From NCBI GenBank assembly GCA_036703315.1, contig DATNPH010000031.1, positions 1 through 36,653 on the forward strand: 36,653 bases of DNA, given 5' to 3'. Positions 1 to 8,777 of this stretch are shown here, piece after piece (within the stretch, counting starts at the first letter, position 1; every line of letters begins with the position of its first letter). The notes under the pieces are model-generated. The model saw only the letters and a program-made list of their open reading frames with translations, was not told where the DNA came from and searched no databases. Origin of the DNA: DATNPH01 sp036703315 (GTDB lineage Bacteria > Cyanobacteriota > Cyanobacteriia > Cyanobacteriales > Coleofasciculaceae). A program made the translations under genes and the position numbers.

Positions 1-23
1 TTAAACTCCGGGCTAATAGCCAA

Positions 24-105
24 AGTCGTCTTTAGACGACTCAAATAGTGATTTTCAGTCCTCTTGAGAGGACTTGATTCTATGAGACAGGGGTTTTAAC
101 CCCTG
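24..105. repeat. Triple-hairpin intergenic repeat element
   Basis: Three perfect hairpins follow one another: AGTCGTC/GACGACT (24-30 and 35-41), AGTCCTCT/AGAGGACT (57-64 and 67-74) and CAGGGGTT/AACCCCTG (88-95 and 98-105). The order of an 'AGTCCTC..GAGGACT' stem followed by a 'CAGGGG..CCCCTG' stem is typical of dispersed repeats in filamentous cyanobacterial genomes, from memory of such genomes. It may be a non-autonomous REP-like element or the edge of a larger element cut by the window start. No coding sequence is attached. Confidence 0.6.
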
Positions 106-770
106 GCGGACTCTGGCTTTGCGAGAATGAATCAGCCCTACTTGACAAGGGAGGTAGCCAATTCCCACCTTACTAAGGGAGCTTAGCGGGGTGGTGCAAG
201 ATCTCAGCAGTCAAGCCTTAAGCTTTGCAAGAGTACAATCTGCTTGGCAGCAGCGCTGACGTGAGCACATCTCAATCCTCAGGTAGTTACATCACGCTGA
301 AGTTCTTTCTATGGTTAGAGTTAATAATATAGATTTCTCAAACAATACAGTCAAGTAATAAAAGATTTGATAAAGTCATTGAGTTTTGGAAACCATTAAT
401 TGAACCGGGTGTCAATATTGAAAGCAGATTGTTTCTAAGCTGTCACCTATTTAACTGGCATATTTGCTCTGACAATAGGACTTCCCCCAAGGGAGCCTCT
501 TACCAGAATGCAAATTAGATGTACACTAGCTTACTGATTAGACATAACAGCTTCGTCTAACAGAGGTTTCAGATAAACGAGCATCTCTCAAGCCTGCAAA
601 TTGTAAAAGGGAGCAGCCAAACCCCATGCTTAGCTAACGCATTCACGAACACATCGGTAGCGATTTTGCATTCAAATATCTTCATGGGTAGGTAATTTAG
701 CGTAATATTATGTAAATTCTTGTAAATGTGTCGAGTTGTTAACAATCAACTGACTAATAACTATTAGCCT
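106..770. other. Gene-free stretch upstream of the SGNH hydrolase
   Basis: No open reading frame of convincing length or composition was found on either strand, and no tRNA-like T-loop. The last 100 bases are AT-rich with the short palindrome TTGTTAACAA shortly before the hydrolase start, so the promoter of that gene is probably here, but no clear -35/-10 pair can be named. The stretch may contain decayed repeat DNA (short runs such as AAGGGAG and GGGGTGG near 150-195). Confidence 0.5.
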
Positions 771-1481
771 ATGCAGACACTTGTTGCTCCTAGCTTTCAA
801 CCGTCTTGTCAAACCTACCGACAGCCCCTAAAGCTAGTTGTTCTAGGAGATAGCATCATTTACGGATATGGTGACCCGGAAGGCGGTGGCTGGGTAGAGC
901 GGCTGCGACGCCAGTGGATGATGCCAGATACACCTGGTCATGTTCTTTACAATCTAGGTGTCCGGGGTGACGGGGTGAAACAAGTACAAGAGCGTATCGA
1001 GCAAGAGTTCCGCCATCGTGGTGAACTTAGGAATCGCGTACCAGATGCCATCATTCTTTCTGTAGGCGTTAATGATTCTGCGCGTTTGGGTCGTCCCGAT
1101 GGACGGAATTTTACAAATTTTGATACGTTCCAAGCAGAACTGGCAAACTTACTAGACCAAGCGCAGGGACTGTGTCCAGTGCTGTTCGTGGGTATGGTGC
1201 CAGTAGATGAAGCGAAGATGCCGTTCCTAGATTGTTTTTATTACAACCATGCGGATCAGTACCGTTACAAAGAAGCCATACGCCTTGCTTGTTTGAGGCG
1301 TCAGATTCCCTATCTAGATATTTTTGATACCTGGATGGAGCTTGGTTCTGATTGGTTGCACAAACACATGTGCAAAGACGGTCTTCATCCCAACGTCGCG
1401 GGCTACCAGAGATTATTACAAGATGTCCTGAATTGGGAACCCTTTACTCAGTTGGCTACGCTAAACTTAGCGGCATCCTAA
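771..1481 (+). CDS. SGNH/GDSL-type esterase or lipase
   Basis: A 236-residue hydrolase of the SGNH (GDSL) superfamily. Block I is GDS at 26-28 with nucleophile Ser28, block II is the Gly of NLGVRGDG at 61-68, block III is GVND at 99-102 with Asn101, and block V is DGLHP at 203-207 giving the Asp203/His206 pair. All four catalytic blocks are therefore intact. There is no signal peptide, so a cytoplasmic esterase, lipase or deacylase is expected; the substrate cannot be read from sequence. The ATG start follows directly on an AT-rich upstream region. The 3' end overlaps the opposite-strand pentapeptide gene by 15 nucleotides. The family assignment is secure, the substrate is unknown. Confidence 0.9.
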   Translation: MQTLVAPSFQPSCQTYRQPLKLVVLGDSIIYGYGDPEGGGWVERLRRQWMMPDTPGHVLYNLGVRGDGVKQVQERIEQEFRHRGELRNRVPDAIILSVGVNDSARLGRPDGRNFTNFDTFQAELANLLDQAQGLCPVLFVGMVPVDEAKMPFLDCFYYNHADQYRYKEAIRLACLRRQIPYLDIFDTWMELGSDWLHKHMCKDGLHPNVAGYQRLLQDVLNWEPFTQLATLNLAAS

Positions 1482-2000
1482 GCTATCCCTTGTCGAGACG
1501 CCAGTCACTGGATTAACCCCGTTGGCGCGATCGCATAATAGTTTCACTTGATAGCGATCGATGATTGCATCTGTAAAATCAGCACCAGTGATATTGGCGT
1601 CGTAGAAGCGAGTGCGTATCAGAGTTGCTTCGGTAAACACCGCGTTAGTCAGATTAGCATTGTCTAACGTCACCTGGTCTACTAAAGCGCCAGTAAGATT
1701 CGCTCCTTCCAAATTGGCTCCCAACATCACTCCCTTGGTCAGGATCGCGTTAGCTAAATCAGCTCCCTGGAAGTTTGCTCCCCGCATCTCAGCCGCTACA
1801 AAAACAGCTCCTACTAAATTTTTGTTGGAGAAGTCACGATTGGTTAGATTTGTACTGCTGTAGTTAATAGTGCTGTCCTGTGCATAAGCCGTAGGAGTAG
1901 CACTTAGCATTACCCAAAACCATGCTAAAGCAAGAACTATAACTAGTCTTAGTAAACGTATTAAATGAATTCTAAGCGCTTTTAAATCAACAACTTGCAT
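1467..2000 (-). CDS. Exported pentapeptide repeat protein
   Basis: A 177-residue protein with an N-terminal signal peptide (basic residues 7-18, hydrophobic 19-35, likely cleavage after AYA at about 39-41). Residues 50-150 are pentapeptide repeats of the A(N/D)LxX type, for example GANFQGADLANAILT and GANLEGANLTGALV, which fold as a right-handed quadrilateral beta helix. The C-terminus carries two cysteines in LCDRANGVNP and SLGC, which could form a disulfide; this resembles the thylakoid-lumen pentapeptide proteins of cyanobacteria and plastids (TL15/TL20 type). Location in lumen or periplasm is inferred from the signal peptide. The biochemical role of these lumenal proteins is not known. 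It is convergent with the SGNH hydrolase and the stop codons overlap. Confidence 0.88.
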   Translation of the reverse strand: MQVVDLKALRIHLIRLLRLVIVLALAWFWVMLSATPTAYAQDSTINYSSTNLTNRDFSNKNLVGAVFVAAEMRGANFQGADLANAILTKGVMLGANLEGANLTGALVDQVTLDNANLTNAVFTEATLIRTRFYDANITGADFTDAIIDRYQVKLLCDRANGVNPVTGVSTRDSLGCR

Positions 2001-2173
2001 CTTAACTTACGCCCTTGGCGCTATAAGATTATCGATTGGGATGGGGAGGTGAGGGAAAAATACTAGTAGATGATCCTTGTGATCGGAGAGTAAAACTTTA
2101 AACTTAGACGTGAGCCAAGCATTCTTTTAAATACACATTTTATCTCACACGAGAGAGTTTAAAAAGAGCCGAT

Positions 2174-3619
2174 TCAGCGCCAATCTTCACCCACTCGAAT
2201 TGTCAGGTCAGAATCCACATCACCAGTAGACGATGCCTCTACTTTACCGAGTCTTAAGGCTTTTTTGAGAGTATTGGCTGCCTCTAAGTCACCTTGCTGG
2301 ACAATAATCTGAGTTTGGCGCAGCTTGTCAGGCCAATCTTGAACAAAATAAATATTACGAAAGCCTTTTTCTGCTAAAACTTGGGCAACGCGACGACTGA
2401 GTTCTGGATTATCCGTAGCATTTTGAACAGCAATTCGTAAACTAGCGGGTGAACGACTCGCATCTAATGCACTCCACCCTTGAGTTTGCTGGAAATATTC
2501 ACGCATAACGCGATCGCGCCCTGTTGAATCCATAATCCAGTAGCTGCCAATGTACTCATTTGGAGCGCTAAATCGACCGGGCAAGAGTACCATTTTGAAA
2601 TCATCTTGCTCTAGCTTAAGACCGAAGCCGACGATCGCCAGCATTTCTTCCAGGCTGAGATTCGTGTCCACATACCTCTGCATCACCCGAATGATCTCTG
2701 GTAAACGAGGCAGCACAGTTGGGTTGACAAGGCGCTGTCGCAGTGACTTGAGGAGAGCCTGCTGCCGCTGCACTCGACCGATATCGCCATTCTGGTCTTT
2801 GCGGAACCGAGCAAACTGTTCAGATTGGTCTCCATTTAAAGTTTGCCAACCTGGCTCTAAATCAATTTTTAAATTTTGAGTGACATCTACATATTGCATC
2901 GGGTAAGGGACAAAAACCTCAACCCCTCCTACGAGGTCTACCAATTCCCGAAAAGCCTCCGTAGTAATGCGCACATACCTATCAATTGGCACATCATTCA
3001 AGGTGCGGCTGGCAACCCGTGCGGCTAAGGCAGGACCCCCTTCAACATTGGCATCGTTGATTTTGGCAATCCCGATACCCGGTATGTCTACTTGTGTATC
3101 CCGTGGGATTGAGAGCATCCTCACCGAGTTATCTGTGGGGTCTAGTCGTATGAGCAGCATCGTATCACTGCGACCAGCAAACACTGCCGCAGACCCCTTT
3201 GGGGCATCATTAACCCGGTCTATCCCCATGACCAGGATATTGACGGGTCGTGCGATGTCGTAGGCAAATCCTTTACCCCACAATTTCCCTTTGGCACCCG
3301 TCCGTTGGGTGAGAGGTGCGATGAACGGCGACAAGGGTGTAAACAGTGCCAGCGTTGCTCCCAAGGTGGCAGATATCGTTGCTGTAAGGATAAAAGCGCC
3401 ACTCCAGAAAAACCACCAAACATAACGACGGCGGGGTCGCGTGTCCGCCTTTGAACTAGGATGGGAGTTTTGCACTTCAGGTTCTTTGGCAGACGGTGGT
3501 GAGCCAGAGGCATCATCAACGACGTTGGGATTGAAATTCACCGGAGAATCGCTAGAACCTTGGGATGATTTGATTCCCCAACTAGTTGGGGATGGTTCGA
3601 TGCTTTCTTTCACCCTCAC
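2174..3619 (-). CDS. LCP (LytR-CpsA-Psr) family protein with LytR_C domain
   Basis: A 481-residue membrane-anchored member of the LCP family, which transfers polyprenyl-linked glycopolymers to the cell wall or exopolysaccharide. Residues 1-65 are a Pro/Ser-rich cytoplasmic tail, one membrane segment lies at about 66-95, and the LCP domain runs from about 125 to 300. Conserved landmarks are SDTMLLIRLDP (151-161), SIPRDT (170-175), KINDAN (186-191) and RFRKDQNGDIGRVQRQQ (271-287), which hold the Arg/Asp residues that bind the pyrophosphate-lipid. A LytR_C domain follows at about 393-480. The first codon is GTG and a second GTG lies two codons inside, so the exact start is open. The gene diverges from a GDP-mannose synthesis gene, which suits a role in surface polysaccharide. 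Confidence 0.9.
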   Translation of the reverse strand: MRVKESIEPSPTSWGIKSSQGSSDSPVNFNPNVVDDASGSPPSAKEPEVQNSHPSSKADTRPRRRYVWWFFWSGAFILTATISATLGATLALFTPLSPFIAPLTQRTGAKGKLWGKGFAYDIARPVNILVMGIDRVNDAPKGSAAVFAGRSDTMLLIRLDPTDNSVRMLSIPRDTQVDIPGIGIAKINDANVEGGPALAARVASRTLNDVPIDRYVRITTEAFRELVDLVGGVEVFVPYPMQYVDVTQNLKIDLEPGWQTLNGDQSEQFARFRKDQNGDIGRVQRQQALLKSLRQRLVNPTVLPRLPEIIRVMQRYVDTNLSLEEMLAIVGFGLKLEQDDFKMVLLPGRFSAPNEYIGSYWIMDSTGRDRVMREYFQQTQGWSALDASRSPASLRIAVQNATDNPELSRRVAQVLAEKGFRNIYFVQDWPDKLRQTQIIVQQGDLEAANTLKKALRLGKVEASSTGDVDSDLTIRVGEDWR

Positions 3620-3811
3620 CTCACCGAGTTAACTGTCGTCTACACGTACAGTTGTTTATTCTGAAATCTCATGCAGGATTATAACCTCAGCGACTCAATA
3701 CCTGCTTCTCAAAAAGTACAATTCCATGGGATTAATTGACTATCAGCAGAAATTTAATTGGAAAAGGCAAAGTTAGGATAAAGCAGAAAATTAAGTAGGC
3801 ACACCGAACCC
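3620..3811. promoter_or_regulatory. Divergent intergenic region between the LCP gene and the manC-like gene
   Basis: These 192 bases separate two divergent genes and must hold both promoters unless transcription starts further inside the genes. The stretch is AT-rich towards the manC-like gene. No confident -35/-10 boxes or operator can be assigned by eye. Confidence 0.4.
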
Positions 3812-4873
3812 ATGGATAAATCGTTGATACCCGTGATTCTTGCCGGTGGTAAGGGAGAACGTTTTTGGCCGTTGAGCCGCAAGCACCGACCCAAGCAGTT
3901 TTTGAGTTTAGATGGGAGTGGTAAGAGTCTTTTGCAGGCAACCGCCAACCGACTCAGTGAGCCAGCAGGTAACCTGGAGAACGTGTGGGTTGTGACCTCA
4001 GCTCAACTGGCTGAGGGAGTCAGAGAACAGCTACCCCAACTTCCAGAAAAGAATTTGTTGTTGGAGCCTGAGGGGCGCGATACAGCGCCAGCTGTTGCCT
4101 GGGCAACACTGGAGATTGCAAGGGTGTATGGGGAAGATGCCGTGGTGGGTTTTTTTCCAGCTGACCCCTGGATTGAAGATTTAGTGGCGTTTCAAGATAC
4201 TATCGACGCTGCTGCTCAGATGGCGTCAGCTAAACCCTCTATTGTCACGCTTGGGATTACTCCCAGCTATCCATCTACGGGTTATGGGTACATTGAGCAA
4301 GGGGAGCAAACAGGAAGCTTTGGTGGCTTGCCAGTTTATAAGGTTACTCGGTTTACAGAAAAGCCCGATCGCGAAACAGCGCAAAACTTTATTGCAACGG
4401 GGCGATTTAGCTGGAATAGTGGAATATTTATTTTCCGGGCTGGGGTGGTTTTAGACGAACTTCGTACCCACGCGCCAGAAATTATTGGTGCTTTGGAAGA
4501 AAAAGGTGTGGCGGCGTATCCAGAACTTCAGAAGAAAAGTATCGACTATGCGTTGATGGAAAAGACACAGCTAGCTTATGTCTTACCAGCATCCTTTGGT
4601 TGGGATGATTTGGGGGACTGGAATGCGATCGAGCGGTTGTTAAAAGGCGATGCTGCTAATGTGGAACTGGCAAAGCATGTGGGGCTGGATACTCAAGGAA
4701 CGATTCTTTATGCTAGTGGAGAGGATGAGGTGATTGTGACGATTGGTTTAGAGGATGTCGTGGTTGTACGCGATCGCAACGTCACATTAATCGTGAAAAA
4801 AGACCGGACACAGGAAATTAAGCAGGTACTCAAAGTTATCCAAGATGACCCAAAATTGAGCGACTTGCTGTAA
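3812..4873 (+). CDS. manC: Mannose-1-phosphate guanylyltransferase
   Basis: A 353-residue nucleotidyltransferase that makes GDP-mannose from mannose-1-phosphate and GTP, the precursor of mannosyl and fucosyl residues in surface polysaccharides. The pyrophosphorylase signature GGKGERFWPLSRKHRPKQF is at 12-30, EPEGRDTAPA at 85-94, the zone-II motif FTEKP at 181-185 and WNSGIF at 201-206. Length fits the single-domain enzymes (about 350-360 residues); the phosphomannose isomerase domain of bifunctional ManC/AlgA proteins is absent. The ATG start gives the motif at the expected distance. The symbol is by function; naming differs between genomes. It diverges from the LCP gene and is followed by a 282-base spacer. 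Confidence 0.88.
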   Translation: MDKSLIPVILAGGKGERFWPLSRKHRPKQFLSLDGSGKSLLQATANRLSEPAGNLENVWVVTSAQLAEGVREQLPQLPEKNLLLEPEGRDTAPAVAWATLEIARVYGEDAVVGFFPADPWIEDLVAFQDTIDAAAQMASAKPSIVTLGITPSYPSTGYGYIEQGEQTGSFGGLPVYKVTRFTEKPDRETAQNFIATGRFSWNSGIFIFRAGVVLDELRTHAPEIIGALEEKGVAAYPELQKKSIDYALMEKTQLAYVLPASFGWDDLGDWNAIERLLKGDAANVELAKHVGLDTQGTILYASGEDEVIVTIGLEDVVVVRDRNVTLIVKKDRTQEIKQVLKVIQDDPKLSDLL

Positions 4874-4878
4874 CGAGT

Positions 4879-4933
4879 CCTGATCAAACAGCAGCGTACA
4901 ATCTCCTACCTGGGGTACTTTTCACTGATCAGG
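4879..4933 (+). terminator. Possible stem-loop downstream of manC
   Basis: CCTGATCA (4879-4886) pairs with TGATCAGG (4926-4933) across a 39-base loop, starting six bases after the stop codon. There is no T-run behind it, and each arm is itself partly palindromic, so a role as a terminator is only a suggestion. Confidence 0.3.
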
Positions 4934-5019
4934 GTTTAGCGTTAGAACATTCAATGAACGGTGCTAGCTCACCTGGCTGCATTCTAATACCTATTCACTA
5001 ATTACCTTGAATATAAGCA

Positions 5020-5044
5020 GTAGGGGCACGGCACTGCCGTGTCT
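5020..5044. repeat. GTAGGGGCACGG-type hairpin repeat
   Basis: The sequence starts GTAGGGGCACGGCA and continues into TGCCGTGTC, forming CACGGCA/TGCCGTG around a single central base. Related GTAGGG-type repeats are at 33120 and 34131 in this window. Such elements are common in intergenic DNA of cyanobacteria. Confidence 0.6.
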
Positions 5045-5155
5045 TTATTACAAAGGGATAGAGCGAAACGGTATCAGAACGCTAAAAGGCAAAAGAATTT
5101 TTGCTTTCTAGTCCTAGTTTTTACGTCTTAGTTTTTACTGTTCAACTCCTAAAAG

Positions 5156-6805
5156 ATGTTTGCTCTAACCCAAACCAGTTCCCGGCAACGCGAAATCCTC
5201 GAAGTCGTCTTCCGCAACGGCTGGGACTACATGCGAGGACTCCTGACAGGAGGCAAAACCGACGAACCGCAACTACCAACTCCTGCTGTCCTGCGTAATA
5301 TCCTTGTCGATTTGGGACCCGTCTATGTCAAACTCGGGCAACTACTGAGTACCCGCCCCGACCTATTGCCAGGAGAATATGTTGAAACCCTAACTGACCT
5401 GCAAGCTAATGTGCCACCAGTGCCATGGAGTCAAGTAGAAATCCTAATTCGGCAACAACTGCGACAGCCACTAGAAGAAGTTTTTGCCGCCATCAATCCT
5501 CAAGCCGTTGCAGCGGGTTCAATTGCCCAAACTCACCGAGCAACTTTAAAAAATGGTCAGGAAGTTGCTCTAAAGGTGCAGCGTCCTGGGATTGACCTTG
5601 TTGTTGCTCAGGATATTTCGTTGATTAAGACTCTGGCAGAGTTAGTGTCTCGCACTAGCTTGGGGCAGGACTACGACATTGTAGCGATAGCTGATGAGTT
5701 CGTCACTGCCCTACAAGCCGAACTAGATTTCACCAAGGAAGCTAGCTACACTGACCAACTGCGCCGCAACTTATCGACTAGTCGCTGGTTTGACCCCACT
5801 CAGCTAGTCGTGCCAACGATTTACTGGGATGTAACCACTGAAAAGCTGTTAGTCATGGAATGGCTGGATGGGGTACCGATTCTGTTAGGGAAGTTACCGG
5901 CCATCCGGGATGAGAAGGATGCTGATACTCAGCGCAAAGAAATCACTACACTTTTATTTCGCGCTTTCTTTCAGCAGCTTTATATTGACGGCTTTTTCCA
6001 TGCAGACCCCCATCCGGGCAATTTGTTTTATCTCAATGATGGTCGGATTGCGCTCTTAGACTGTGGGATGGTGGGTCGATTAGATCCGCGTACCCAACAG
6101 ATTTTAACCGAGATGTTGTTAGCGATCGTGGACTTAGACGCTCAGCGGTGTGCTCAGCTGACTATAGAACTAGCTGAGTCGGGTCAGCCTATGAGTTTAT
6201 CGCGACTAGTGAATGACTACGATCGCATGTTGCGAAAGTATTACAATCTCAGCCTGTCACAAATTAACTTCAGCCAGGTATTTTATGAAATCCTGCAAGT
6301 CGCCCGGAACAACAAAATTCGCTTGCCTAGTAATATGGGCTTGTATGCGAAAACCATGGCTAACTTAGAGGGCGTTGCTCGTAGTTTCAACCCAGAGATT
6401 AACCTCTTAGACGAACTTAAGCCACTGATGACAGATTTATTTCGGCGTCAGTTGTTGGGAGATAATCCATTGCAAACGTTCCTGAGAACAGCGCTTGATC
6501 TCAAAAGTCTCTCCTTACAATCTCCGCGTCAGGTAGAGTTACTGTTAGACCGAGTGACTTCAGAAACTTTAAGGTGGAATATAACGATACCTGACCTTGA
6601 CCCTCTACGGCGGAGTATGGATGACTCGGCAAATCGGCTGTCATTTAGTGTTGTGGTTGGCTCGTTGATTATCGGTGCAGCGATTATCTCGGCTAATGCG
6701 CAGACAAATCAGCTGTCTTTTATTAGTAATATCCTATTTGCTACTGCGAGTTTTTTAGGTTTGTGGCTGGCAATTAGTATCCTTAGGTCAGGGCGGCTAA
6801 GGTGA
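5156..6805 (+). CDS. AarF/ABC1/UbiB family atypical kinase
   Basis: A 549-residue member of the ABC1/UbiB atypical protein-kinase-like family. Members support quinone biosynthesis in bacteria and regulate prenyl-lipid metabolism in plastids. The family-specific KxGQ motif is KLGQ at 59-62, the Ala/Gly-rich nucleotide loop is AAGSIAQTH at 119-127, the invariant Lys is K140 in VALKVQRPG, the catalytic loop is HADPHPGN at 282-289 and the metal-binding motif appears as LDCGM at 301-305. Two hydrophobic segments near 495-518 and 522-545 would anchor it in a membrane. All key residues are present. Cyanobacterial genomes carry several paralogues, so a precise substrate or a ubiB symbol is not justified. 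Downstream lies a decayed transporter gene. Confidence 0.88.
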   Translation: MFALTQTSSRQREILEVVFRNGWDYMRGLLTGGKTDEPQLPTPAVLRNILVDLGPVYVKLGQLLSTRPDLLPGEYVETLTDLQANVPPVPWSQVEILIRQQLRQPLEEVFAAINPQAVAAGSIAQTHRATLKNGQEVALKVQRPGIDLVVAQDISLIKTLAELVSRTSLGQDYDIVAIADEFVTALQAELDFTKEASYTDQLRRNLSTSRWFDPTQLVVPTIYWDVTTEKLLVMEWLDGVPILLGKLPAIRDEKDADTQRKEITTLLFRAFFQQLYIDGFFHADPHPGNLFYLNDGRIALLDCGMVGRLDPRTQQILTEMLLAIVDLDAQRCAQLTIELAESGQPMSLSRLVNDYDRMLRKYYNLSLSQINFSQVFYEILQVARNNKIRLPSNMGLYAKTMANLEGVARSFNPEINLLDELKPLMTDLFRRQLLGDNPLQTFLRTALDLKSLSLQSPRQVELLLDRVTSETLRWNITIPDLDPLRRSMDDSANRLSFSVVVGSLIIGAAIISANAQTNQLSFISNILFATASFLGLWLAISILRSGRLR

Positions 6806-6825
6806 AGTGACTGCGCACTCAATGA

Positions 6826-7168
6826 CTTGAGAATAGCGTTTTGAATTTGATCGGGGTTGCTGTTTTAGCTGGGGCTTTAGCTCCTGATGTTATTTTACAG
6901 CGCCCTAACTGTAGTAGGTGGGCAATTATATTGGTTTATAGGCTTCAAGAAAACTACCGCTTCTGATGTTTGATTAGCTAGCTCTTTTGGCCCAATTGCC
7001 GGAATTTTAGCCAGTGTTTTGATTTTAGGAGAAGCACCTACCTTAGCTCAATATATTGGTGGTAGTGTGATTCTCTGCGGCATTGTATTAAACCAGATTG
7101 GAATTTCTCACCAAGGTACCGAACTATCAATGTATCGCAGAATCCTAGCGATAAACAAATGGATATAG
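6826..7168 (+). pseudogene. EamA/DMT-family transporter remnant
   Basis: Translation in the frame of position 6902 gives ALTVVGGQLYWFIGFKKTTA, then a TGA stop at 6971-6973, then LASSFGPIAGILASVLILGE and YIGGSVILCGIVLNQIG, ending at TAG 7166-7168. This is the C-terminal half of a drug/metabolite transporter (EamA fold): a small-residue-rich helix, the LGE motif and the last helix. The stretch before it (6826-6900) continues in another frame as NLIGVAVLAGALAPDVILQ, so a frameshift near 6901 plus an in-frame stop disrupt the gene, and the N-terminal half is missing. It lies between the UbiB-like gene and the MFS gene. The family call rests on recognisable motifs; that it is nonfunctional is inferred from the two lesions and truncation. 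Confidence 0.75.
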
Positions 7169-7215
7169 AAGTCGGCTTTAAAGGAATCTAGGCTGTCAGG
7201 CGTTAAGAAAAAAAA

Positions 7216-7333
7216 CTTAGGATACCTGTTTGAGCCGAACTATTGAGGAAATGCATAAGGCAGTTTGAGTTTTCATAGGGAGAAATTCAGACTTAGGTAC
7301 AAGAAAAAAAAAACAAAAATTCCTTATCCTAAG
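7216..7333. repeat. Short inverted repeat upstream of the MFS gene
   Basis: CTTAGGATA (7216-7224) and TATCCTAAG (7325-7333) are perfect inverted copies about 100 bases apart, each beside an A-rich run. There is no coding sequence between them. They may be ends of a small decayed element or chance. Confidence 0.25.
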
Positions 7334-7362
7334 ATGACTCGGACTTCTCCTAAAATATTTTC

Positions 7363-8619
7363 ATGCTTAAGCACAAGCTGCTCTCCTGGTTACCGCAATT
7401 CAGTTACCAGGTTTGGATTCTCGCTACGGGTCGATGGTTATCCCAAATTGGTAGTGGTTTTACTCTGTTCTATGCACCAATATTTTTCGTCAATCAGGTT
7501 GGTTTATCAGCAACGGCGGTAGGAATTGGTCTGGGTAGTGGTTCCATCTCTGGAGTCGTTGGTCGCTTCCTGGGGGGGTCTTTTGCTGACTCTAAATACT
7601 GGGGTCGTAGGCGGACACTATTGCTTTCTTTAGTGGTTTCTGCCATAGCTTCGGTTGTGTTGGCATTAACCTCTAACTTTCCCATCTTCGTGGTGGGGAA
7701 TCTACTTATGGGTTTGGGGATTGGTCTTTATTGGCCTGCAACGGAAGCAGCAGTAGCAGATTTAACGACGATTGATCAGCGCAACGAAGCTTTTGCAATT
7801 ACTCGGTTGGCGGATAGTCTCGGCTTAGGAATGGGGGTAGTTTTAGGAGGGGCACTGATTGGAGTAACTGGCAACTACCGCGCTTTATTTGTGATTGATG
7901 CAATTTCTTTTGTGGTGTTCTTTGCGATTGTGTATGCCGCGATCGCAGAAACTCGTCAGGTTGAGGAGCATCATTCTAGACAAGCGGGTAAGGGTTGGGC
8001 TGTGGCACTGGGCGATCGCTACCTCATGGTCTATGTTTTGGTCAATATCCTGTTCACAACTTACCTGGCTCAAGTTCAGAGTACAATGCCGCTGTATTTT
8101 ACTAACTTCGTGTCAGGCGGAACTTCAAAAGGAGGATTCTCGCCACGGCTCATTAGTGCCCTATTCACCTGGCATGTTATGTTTGCCGCACTGTGTCAGT
8201 TGCCTGTTGCCCGCGCTCTAAATCGGTTCAGCCGTCCGCGTGCCCTAACTTTGTCAATGTTGTTGTGGGGGGCAGGATTTCTCCTAATTTGGGTAACAGG
8301 AGTCGCCTCAACAGGTCATCTGGTTTGGGCAATTTTGGCTTTAGGCGTTTTAGCGATCGCGACTGTTGCTTACACTCCCTCCGCCTCTGCCCTTGTTGTG
8401 GAGTTAGCCCCTGAATCTCTTCGAGGTATTTACCTGTCGATTAACTCCCAATGTTGGGCAGTTGGTTACTTCATCGGTCCCCCTCTGGGCGGTTGGGTGT
8501 TAGATCACTCGCCGGCGATCGCTCATGGCTTTTGGTTAGCTGCGGCTGCCAGCACCAGCATCGGCATCCTGATTTTGCAGTCCCTCAACCGAATGCTGCC
8601 TCATAATCATCCCAACTGA
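7363..8619 (+). CDS. MFS transporter
   Basis: A 418-residue polytopic membrane protein of the major facilitator superfamily, with about 12 hydrophobic segments in two halves. The signature loop between helices 2 and 3 is GRFLGGSFADSKYWGRRRTL at about 66-85, matching the GxxxDxxGRRxxL motif. The second half has a matching loop, LPVARALNRFSRPRAL, at about 275-290. Start ATG is preceded by an AT-rich spacer. The general type is that of drug or sugar efflux carriers of the plasma membrane, but the substrate cannot be deduced. The upstream neighbour is a dead DMT transporter; the downstream gene is DUF3727 after 158 bases, so it is probably its own transcript or the end of one. Confidence 0.88.
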   Translation: MLKHKLLSWLPQFSYQVWILATGRWLSQIGSGFTLFYAPIFFVNQVGLSATAVGIGLGSGSISGVVGRFLGGSFADSKYWGRRRTLLLSLVVSAIASVVLALTSNFPIFVVGNLLMGLGIGLYWPATEAAVADLTTIDQRNEAFAITRLADSLGLGMGVVLGGALIGVTGNYRALFVIDAISFVVFFAIVYAAIAETRQVEEHHSRQAGKGWAVALGDRYLMVYVLVNILFTTYLAQVQSTMPLYFTNFVSGGTSKGGFSPRLISALFTWHVMFAALCQLPVARALNRFSRPRALTLSMLLWGAGFLLIWVTGVASTGHLVWAILALGVLAIATVAYTPSASALVVELAPESLRGIYLSINSQCWAVGYFIGPPLGGWVLDHSPAIAHGFWLAAAASTSIGILILQSLNRMLPHNHPN

Positions 8620-8777
8620 GTATAATTTTTTTCAGACTTAATTCTCATAGCAGACTAAGTAGCCGCAACTCTAGACACTCGCACCGTGGTATCCTGATGT
8701 TTGCGACCTGCTCCCCAGCGTATTTTCACGATGAGGTTGGCAGTTTCCCCCTACCCTTTTGAGCATTGTATAGAAGC

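Noticed and set aside
1612..1863. Plus-strand open frame inside the pentapeptide gene
   Set aside because: It is the reverse reading of pentapeptide repeats, whose periodic codons create long frames by chance.
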